Positions 1 through 4,907 of a DNA stretch of 17,677 bases are shown here, in pieces. The stretch is taken from NCBI GenBank assembly GCA_030050125.1, contig JASIJN010000536.1:1-17677 (forward strand), read 5' to 3'. Source of the stretch: Streptosporangiaceae bacterium. GTDB taxonomy: Bacteria; Actinomycetota; Actinomycetes; Streptosporangiales; Streptosporangiaceae. Both the position numbers and the translations under genes were made by a program. The notes under the pieces were generated by a model that was not told the origin of the DNA, ran no database searches, and was given only the letters and a program-made list of their open reading frames with translations. Within the stretch, counting starts at the first letter, position 1; each line of letters starts with the position of its first letter.

Positions 1-504
1 GAGGACATGGCGGCGTTCACGCGGTTCGAGCGGGCCAGCGCTTCGGCCGCGGTGGCCGCCGGACTCCTGGAGGTCTACTACGACACCGACATCAGGGCGC
101 TGCTCCCGGCGATCCGGGCGCGCACGGCCGTGCTGCACCGCGTCACGGACAAGGGCACCAGGTTCGAGCTGGGGCGGGAGGTCGCCACGCTGATTCCCGA
201 GGCGACGCTGATCCCGCTGCCGGGTTCCAGCCACCTGTTCTACCATGCCGACTGGCTCGGGGTCCTGGATGCGATGCTCGGCTTCCTGTCCGAGCCGACG
301 AGCCCGGGGCCGCGGCTGACCGGGCGCGAGCTCGAGGTGGCCGAGCTCATCGCTGAGGGACTGACAAATCAGGCCATCGCCCGGCGCCTGTCTGTGGCGC
401 CGCGGACCGCCGAGGCACACGTGGAGAACATCCGGCGCAAGCTGCAGGTGCACTCGCGGGCCCAGATCGCGGCGTGGGTGACCGAGCACCGGCTGCGCCA
501 CTGA
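1..504 (+). CDS. alpha/beta-hydrolase-like protein with C-terminal LuxR HTH (5' truncated)
   Basis: Probable transcriptional regulator that fuses a hydrolase-fold domain to a LuxR/FixJ DNA-binding domain. The frame is open from base 1 (codons for E and D precede the first visible ATG at base 7), so the gene enters from upstream and only its 3' part is here. Numbering from that ATG, residues 38-95 look like the end of an alpha/beta hydrolase: a strand ending at D48 (VLHRVTDKG) and the histidine of GSSH at 76, which fit the Asp and His of the catalytic triad; the nucleophile would lie upstream. Residues 104-158 form a full LuxR-type helix-turn-helix (LTGRELEVAELIAEGLTNQ, then the recognition helix around RTAEAHVENIRRKL). 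The hydrolase part is known in such regulators as a possible ligand-sensing fold. It probably acts on the downstream thioesterase/LLM operon, which is an inference from position. The ATG at 7 may be internal rather than the true start. Confidence 0.85.
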   Translation, partial: EDMAAFTRFERASASAAVAAGLLEVYYDTDIRALLPAIRARTAVLHRVTDKGTRFELGREVATLIPEATLIPLPGSSHLFYHADWLGVLDAMLGFLSEPTSPGPRLTGRELEVAELIAEGLTNQAIARRLSVAPRTAEAHVENIRRKLQVHSRAQIAAWVTEHRLRH

Positions 505-510
505 GCGGCT

Positions 511-525
511 CGGTAGTTTGCCCGA
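511..525 (+). repeat. 15-bp direct repeat, copy 1
   Basis: CGGTAGTTTGCCCGA, 7 nt after the LuxR stop codon. It pairs with copy 2 at 575-589, which differs by one base. It is a candidate regulator-binding site. Confidence 0.6.
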
Positions 526-574
526 CGTACGCACGAGAGACCGCGGCCTCGGACGCGGGAAACGGGCAGAAGGC

Positions 575-589
575 CGGTAGTTCGCCCGA
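575..589 (+). repeat. 15-bp direct repeat, copy 2
   Basis: CGGTAGTTCGCCCGA, the second copy. It sits 24 nt before a TANNNT hexamer at 614-619, a spacing compatible with activator-dependent transcription of the thioesterase/LLM operon. Confidence 0.6.
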
Positions 590-780
590 TAGCCGCACCG
601 CGCCGGCCGCTCATAGCGTCGAGGCATGGCGAGCGCGGCCGATACCGGCACATCCGGCATCCGCTGATGGCCGGAATCCTCTTACCGGGCCCGCGTGCCC
701 GCGCTGATCCCCCGGGCCCTCGCTGCGGCGTCGGTCGCCTGGGGTCTGAGCCAGCCAGAGAACGACAGGAAGCAGGCGAC

Positions 781-1572
781 ATGAAACCCAGCACAGTCAT
801 CACCCCGGGTACCGGCATGACAGATTCCCTGGTTATCGCCTCCCGTTTCTGCGGCCCCCCGGGCAGCGGTAACGGCGGCTACGTCTGCGGACGGATCGGG
901 GCGTACATCGATGGCCCGGTGACGGTCACGCTGCGCCGCCCGCCTCCGCTGGCCACGCCCATGGCCGTCGAACGTGCCGGCGAAGGCTCGGTCCGCATCC
1001 ACCACGGCGACACGCTGATCGCGGAGGCGACCGCCTCGCCCGGTAGCCCGGCACTAGAGATACCGGGCCCGGTCTCGCTGGCCGAAGCGCGTGCGGTGGC
1101 CGGAGGATCGCGCTACTACACCGATCCGGTATTCCCCGGCTGCTTCGTGTGCGGGATGGGCCGCGGGCCCGGCGACGGGCTGCGGATCTTTCCCGGACCG
1201 CTGGCTGGCAGGGCGTTGTGGGCGGCGCCGTGGACACCGGACCCGTCGGTCATGGACGCCGGCGGGAGGGTGCGGCCGGAGGTGATCTGGGCGGCGCTGG
1301 ACTGTCCCAGCGGCATCGCCGCCGGTGAGGCTGCCGGGCTGACCCGGGACACCACCATCCTGCTCGGCCGGATGACCGCCAGCCTGGCCGGGCTGCCTGT
1401 GGCCGGCGAGCAGTGCCTGGTGATTGCCTGGCCGGGCGGGCGGGACGGCCGCAAGCTGCTGGCCGGGTCGGCGCTGCTCGGGCCCCGCGGCCAGGTGCTC
1501 GCCGCGGCCACTGTCGTCTGGCTGACCGTGCCGCGCCCGGTCGCGGCCCTATCCGCTGAGGGAGCGCCGTGA
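781..1572 (+). CDS. double-hotdog thioesterase-like protein
   Basis: 263-residue protein resembling the actinobacterial thioesterase-like hotdog family. The ATG at 781 is chosen because AGGA lies at 767-770, about 10 nt upstream; a longer frame begins at 667 but its first 38 codons are low-complexity and lack a good ribosome binding site. The N-terminal half has the glycine-rich GPPGSGNGGYVCG stretch (25-37) seen where the central hotdog helix starts. A second half begins near FPGCFVCG (118-125) and continues with RPEVIWAALDCPSG (165-178), a second hotdog-helix-like segment. The two halves suggest a tandem hotdog. Such proteins act on or bind acyl-CoA or acyl-ACP thioesters; the substrate here is unknown. 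The stop overlaps the start of the next gene (GTGA), so the two are translationally coupled. C121 and C124 form a CxxC of unknown role. Confidence 0.7.
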   Translation: MKPSTVITPGTGMTDSLVIASRFCGPPGSGNGGYVCGRIGAYIDGPVTVTLRRPPPLATPMAVERAGEGSVRIHHGDTLIAEATASPGSPALEIPGPVSLAEARAVAGGSRYYTDPVFPGCFVCGMGRGPGDGLRIFPGPLAGRALWAAPWTPDPSVMDAGGRVRPEVIWAALDCPSGIAAGEAAGLTRDTTILLGRMTASLAGLPVAGEQCLVIAWPGGRDGRKLLAGSALLGPRGQVLAAATVVWLTVPRPVAALSAEGAP

Positions 1573-2639
1573 CCTCCCGCCGCGGCGTGGCGTTCACGCC
1601 GATGGAGACCCGGCGGGATGTCATCGTCCGCACCGCCATGCTCGCCGACGAACTGGGCTACGAGGTCTTCGCGGTGCCCGAGGGCTGGGGACTGGACTCG
1701 ACCCCGGTCCTGACCGAGATCGCCCTGCGCACCCAAAGGATCTTCCTCGCCTCTGGCGTCCTGTCGGTCTGGGGACGAACCCCGGCAACGCTGGCGATGA
1801 CCGCCGCCACCCTCTACCAGGTCTGCGGAGGGCGGTACGTGCTGGGCCTGGGCGCGAGCACCAAAGCGCTGGCGGAGGGGTTCCACGACATCGCCTTCGA
1901 GCACCCAGCCGCCAAGCTGCGCGAGGTCGTCACCAAGGTGCGTGCGCTGCTGGCCGGCCAGCCCGCGCAGCTCGGCCAGGCACCCGCGGCGCGGCCGCTG
2001 CGCCTGGGCCAGCCGCCCGTCCCCGAGGTGCCCATCTGGGTCGCGGCGCTGGGCCATCACACGATCCGGGTGGCCGCCGAGCTCGGTGACGGCTGGATCC
2101 CCGCGCTGGTGGCCCGGGACCGCCTGCCCGGCTGGGCAGCCCAGCTTCGCGAGCTACGCCAGGCAGCCGCACCACACGCGCGACCTCTCACGATCGCGGC
2201 CGGGCCCTTCGCTGCGGCCGACGAAAACGCCGACGCGGCCCGGGGCATCGCCGCAGGCTGCACCGCCTGGTACCTGAGCGCCATGGGCGAGGTCTACGCC
2301 CGGTCCGTGTCCGGCCAAGGCTATGCCGCCCAGGTCGAGGCGATCATCGCCGCGAACCCGCGCCCCAGCCCGCGGCACGGGACCGTCCCCCCCGGGGCGC
2401 AGGTCGTGCTCGACCAGCTCGCCGCCTGCGGAACCTGCGACCAGGTCCGCGAGCAACTCCAGCCCTGGGACGGCGCAGCCGACATCGTCACAATCCTGCT
2501 GCCGCCGGGCATGGCCTGGCACAACATCGAAGCGACCCTCCAGGCGGCGGCGCCAGGCGCGCGGCCGGGGCGCGCCCAAAGGGACCGCTCGGCCGCCGCG
2601 GCCGGCCAGGCCACTCCCAGTGGGGACGGCCGAAGATAG
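1569..2639 (+). CDS. LLM-class flavin/F420-dependent oxidoreductase
   Basis: 356-residue luciferase-like monooxygenase-family protein, a cytoplasmic TIM-barrel enzyme that uses reduced flavin or coenzyme F420. Typical family features are the early strand-helix GYEVFAVPEGWG (30-41), the TEIALRTQRIFLASGV block (49-64), which matches the second conserved segment of the family, GGRYVLGLGAST (87-98), and the later block of VPIWVAALGHHTIRVAAELG and GDGWIP. The length is normal for F420-dependent members. The GTG start overlaps the TGA of the thioesterase gene by 4 bp, and GAGGGAG at 1558-1564 serves as ribosome binding site. The tight coupling implies that both proteins work on one substrate, perhaps an acyl-thioester intermediate that is reduced or oxidised and then released. 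F420 versus FMN cannot be decided by eye. The last 25 residues are Ala/Arg-rich and probably disordered. Confidence 0.85.
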   Translation: MTSRRGVAFTPMETRRDVIVRTAMLADELGYEVFAVPEGWGLDSTPVLTEIALRTQRIFLASGVLSVWGRTPATLAMTAATLYQVCGGRYVLGLGASTKALAEGFHDIAFEHPAAKLREVVTKVRALLAGQPAQLGQAPAARPLRLGQPPVPEVPIWVAALGHHTIRVAAELGDGWIPALVARDRLPGWAAQLRELRQAAAPHARPLTIAAGPFAAADENADAARGIAAGCTAWYLSAMGEVYARSVSGQGYAAQVEAIIAANPRPSPRHGTVPPGAQVVLDQLAACGTCDQVREQLQPWDGAADIVTILLPPGMAWHNIEATLQAAAPGARPGRAQRDRSAAAAGQATPSGDGRR

Positions 2640-2652
2640 CGACCCCGGCGAC

Positions 2653-2685
2653 GCTGACCTCCGCTATTCAGCGCCAAGGGTCAGC
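2653..2685. terminator. nested hairpin between convergent genes
   Basis: Outer arms GCTGACC (2653-2659) and GGTCAGC (2679-2685) pair over 7 bp. Inside them CGCT (2662-2665) and AGCG (2670-2673) close a second stem around the loop ATTC. It lies in the 61-bp gap between the stop codons of two converging genes, so it can serve as a bidirectional terminator. There is no U-tract, as is common in high-GC actinomycetes. Confidence 0.55.
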
Positions 2686-2700
2686 TGGTGGCAATGGCTT

Positions 2701-3816
2701 TCATGTGGCTATGAGCTGAGGTTTCACGTCACGGCGCGGGCCGGTGATGTCGCCGGCGACTCTTGCGATTTCGAAGAGGTTGCCGGTGTCGCCGGTGTGG
2801 ACGAAGGCGACGTTGCTTCCGGGTGGGATCTGGCCGGTGCGGGCGTGGTCGAGCATGCCTGCCAGGCCCTTGCCTGTGTAGACGGGGCCGACAAAGATTC
2901 CCTGGTGGCGGGCGAGTTCGCGGATGGCGGCGGTGCTCTGGGGGGACGGGACGGCGTAGTCCTCTCCGATGAACCGCTGGTCGACATCGATCTGGGCGCG
3001 GATGGTGTCGTCGTCAGGGATGTCCGCGCCCAGGGCCGCCAGGACGCTCTTGGTGCGGTCGACGATGATGCCGGGGTTCATCCAGTCGGTGTCGTTGTAG
3101 CCGCAGATGGCGATCGAGCGGAACCGGACCGGGTGGCCGAGCGCCAGCTTGGCGGCCAGCATCCCGGGCAGCGCAGTGCCGGTGCCGATGGTGTGGTAGA
3201 TGAAGTCCGGCTCGATGCCGGCCGCCTGGGACTGTTCGAGTATCTCCGTGAAGGTCATGGCATGGGCGGTGAAACCGGCTTGGTGTGCACCGCCGGTCGG
3301 GACGATGAGAACCCGGTGGCCGGCGGCCTCCAGTTCCTGCTTACGGTCCGCCATGGCGTTGTTGATCCGGGCCATGTCCTGTTCGGAGTCCCAGTACGCG
3401 CCGCCATCGGTGGTGAAGAAGTGCGTCTCGACATCCATGGCCTTGTTCAGCAGCAGGTTGCCGCGGTACTCCTCGATCTCGCCGTGCCGGCTGGCGTCAC
3501 GGGTGAGGAACAGGATGGGGGTTATGCCAGCCACCCGGCACGCGGCGGCGAACTGCAGGCCTGAGTTGGTGAGGAAGACGCCCTGGGTGATCACGTGGGT
3601 GATGCCCTCTTCGGCGGCGCGGCCGAGGATGAATTCGGCCAGGCGGGTCTTGCTGCCGCTGACCGCGCCCGGTCCGGCCAGGTCCTCCCGCTTCATGAAG
3701 AAGTTGACGCCATAGATGGCGGACAGGTTCGGCAGGGCATGAAAGGGGGTCGGGTAGAAGCCGATCCGCAACCGGGGCAGCTTGTTCACGGCGTTGCGCA
3801 GTTGAAAGGCGTCCAT
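2701..3816 (-). CDS. PLP-dependent enzyme, ACC deaminase/D-cysteine desulfhydrase family
   Basis: 371-residue fold-type II pyridoxal-phosphate enzyme. The family removes ammonia from 1-aminocyclopropane-1-carboxylate or D-cysteine. Visible landmarks: YPTPFHALPNLS (21-32), MKREDLAG (41-48), the PLP lysine K56 in SGSKTRLAEF, the phosphate-binding loop GTGTALPG (211-218), a GGAHQAGF segment (175-182), YAVPSP (287-292) and GPVYTGKG (310-317), and the C-terminal HTGDTGNLFE (340-349). The usual catalytic loop SNHTR is replaced by TNSGLQ (83-88), and the usual GGNKTR is GSKTR, so the substrate may differ from both classic ones. The start at 3816 is chosen because AGGA lies 8 nt upstream; longer starts (3825, 3924) lack this, and 3924 would overlap lysR. 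The gene is divergent from the LysR regulator, which probably controls it. Confidence 0.8.
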   Translation of the reverse strand: MDAFQLRNAVNKLPRLRIGFYPTPFHALPNLSAIYGVNFFMKREDLAGPGAVSGSKTRLAEFILGRAAEEGITHVITQGVFLTNSGLQFAAACRVAGITPILFLTRDASRHGEIEEYRGNLLLNKAMDVETHFFTTDGGAYWDSEQDMARINNAMADRKQELEAAGHRVLIVPTGGAHQAGFTAHAMTFTEILEQSQAAGIEPDFIYHTIGTGTALPGMLAAKLALGHPVRFRSIAICGYNDTDWMNPGIIVDRTKSVLAALGADIPDDDTIRAQIDVDQRFIGEDYAVPSPQSTAAIRELARHQGIFVGPVYTGKGLAGMLDHARTGQIPPGSNVAFVHTGDTGNLFEIARVAGDITGPRRDVKPQLIAT

Positions 3817-3886
3817 GACCCCCATCCTGAGTGCGGTCGTGAATAAGATCAAACGATCGTTTTTAATAATCTGATAAGCTGACCTT
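3817..3886. promoter_or_regulatory. divergent operator/promoter with 12-bp palindrome
   Basis: This 70-bp gap is strikingly AT-rich against its surroundings. A perfect palindrome AAACGATCGTTT occupies 3851-3862. TAAGCT (3875-3880) is a -10 candidate for the LysR gene, ending 7 nt before its ATG, so the palindrome would cover its -35 region. That position fits autorepression plus control of the divergent PLP enzyme, the usual LysR arrangement. The palindrome does not have the textbook T-N11-A spacing. Confidence 0.55.
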
Positions 3887-4792
3887 ATGCGGCGCTGGCC
3901 GTTCGACCCCTCCCATCTGCGCACCCTGGAGGCAGTGGCCCGGCTCGGTTCCTTCGCCGCGGCCGCCGATGAGCTCGGCTACACCCAATCCGCGGTATCG
4001 CAGCAGATCGCCGAGCTCGAACGTCGCGTCGGAACCAGGGTTCTCAACCGCCGGCCAGTCAGGCCCACCCAGCCCGGCACGGTACTGCTCGCAGCACAGG
4101 CCGCCTTCCAGACCACGATGAGCATCACCGCCACCGAACTGGCCGCACTCGGCGAGGGCGCCAGCGGCACGATCCGGCTCGGCGCCTTCGTATCCGCCGC
4201 CGCGTCGATCGTCCCCCCAGCGCTGGCCAGATTGCGATCATCCAACCCCGCTGTGCACGTCACCTTGCGCCAGCTCGAAACCAGCCAGAGCTACCACGCT
4301 CTGCTGCGCGGAGACCTCGACCTCGCCGTCACCTTCGACTACGACGGCACCCCGCAACCGGCACCGGACGGGATCATCCGCCACGTGATCCGGATCGATC
4401 CGCTGCTGATCGTCCTGCCGGTCTCTCACCCGCTCGCCAGTCACCAGGAAGTCGATGCGGCCGATCTGGCGCCGGACGCGTGGATCCGCACCCCCGTCGA
4501 CGCGACCCAGCCCGCGACCGCGCTACCGGGAGCCCGCCCTCACCGGGACGCGGATCGGCTCGGGTTCGAGGGAGATGACTTCCGGACCGTGATCAACCTC
4601 GTCGCTGCAGGTCTCGGTGTCGCGCTCCTGCCCCAGCTCGCGCTACACGACGCGCCCGCCGGGATAGCGGCGCGGCCGGTCAGGGGCGCGACAGTCAAAC
4701 GCCGCATCTATCTGGCCCGGCTCGACACCCGCAACACCCCCGCCGCCGTGACAACGCTGGAGAGGTACCTCGCCAATCCAGGCACACCATGA
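3887..4792 (+). CDS. LysR-family transcriptional regulator
   Basis: 301-residue LysR-type regulator, a normal length. The winged helix-turn-helix spans about residues 10-65 (HLRTLEAVARLGSFAAAADE, then QSAVSQQIAELERRVG), followed by a linker helix and a periplasmic-binding-like effector domain (IRLGAFVSAAASIVPPALAR near 92-111, the second lobe containing RIDPLLIVLPVSHPLA, and NLVAAGLGVALLP near the end). It should bind a small molecule and control the divergent PLP enzyme. No Shine-Dalgarno precedes the ATG and a -10-like box ends 7 nt upstream, so the mRNA may be leaderless. It is unlikely to act with the downstream NTPase gene, which has its own leader and a strong ribosome binding site. Confidence 0.9.
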   Translation: MRRWPFDPSHLRTLEAVARLGSFAAAADELGYTQSAVSQQIAELERRVGTRVLNRRPVRPTQPGTVLLAAQAAFQTTMSITATELAALGEGASGTIRLGAFVSAAASIVPPALARLRSSNPAVHVTLRQLETSQSYHALLRGDLDLAVTFDYDGTPQPAPDGIIRHVIRIDPLLIVLPVSHPLASHQEVDAADLAPDAWIRTPVDATQPATALPGARPHRDADRLGFEGDDFRTVINLVAAGLGVALLPQLALHDAPAGIAARPVRGATVKRRIYLARLDTRNTPAAVTTLERYLANPGTP

Positions 4793-4812
4793 GGCAAGCG
4801 CACCGAGCGGTT

Positions 4813-4826
4813 GAGGCTGACGCCTC
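4813..4826 (+). terminator. weak hairpin after the LysR gene
   Basis: GAGGC (4813-4817) and GCCTC (4822-4826) form a 5-bp stem with loop TGAC, 20 nt after the LysR stop. It is short and has no T-tract, so the terminator role is uncertain. Confidence 0.25.
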
Positions 4827-4848
4827 GCAGGCGGCTTGTCCCTGATCC

Positions 4849-4885
4849 TTGACAGCGTCAGCCGGCGGGTGAGATCACTAGGTGA
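4849..4885 (+). promoter_or_regulatory. possible promoter of the STAND NTPase gene
   Basis: A consensus -35 hexamer TTGACA lies at 4849-4854. About 18 nt later only a poor -10 (GATCAC, 4873-4878) is found. Directly there, TCAC-TAG-GTGA (4875-4885) forms a small inverted repeat. It sits 22 nt before the chosen ATG. The -35 is good and the -10 weak, so this may be an activator-dependent promoter or chance. Confidence 0.3.
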
Positions 4886-4907
4886 CTGGAGCTTGCTGGG
4901 GGGAGAA

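Larger units (their letters stand above)
505..780 (+). promoter_or_regulatory. 276-bp non-coding gap with direct repeat and candidate promoter
   Basis: No convincing gene lies here. The sequence CGGTAGTTTGCCCGA at 511-525 recurs as CGGTAGTTCGCCCGA at 575-589 (14 of 15 identical, 64 bp apart, same orientation). A -10-like TAGCGT lies at 614-619, 24 nt after the second copy. This would place the second copy near the -35 region, as expected for an activator site. The likely user is the LuxR-type regulator encoded just upstream, but nothing proves this. The open frame running from 667 into the thioesterase gene is taken as untranslated leader because the only good ribosome binding site precedes 781. 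Confidence 0.45.

Noticed and set aside
1116..2060. 314-codon reverse open frame
   Set aside because: It is antisense to both the thioesterase and LLM genes, which have family motifs and coupled starts.
2323..3564. 413-codon forward open frame
   Set aside because: It lies mostly antisense to the PLP enzyme, whose motifs are clear, and overlaps the end of the LLM gene. The composition is that of a high-GC shadow frame with no recognisable domain.
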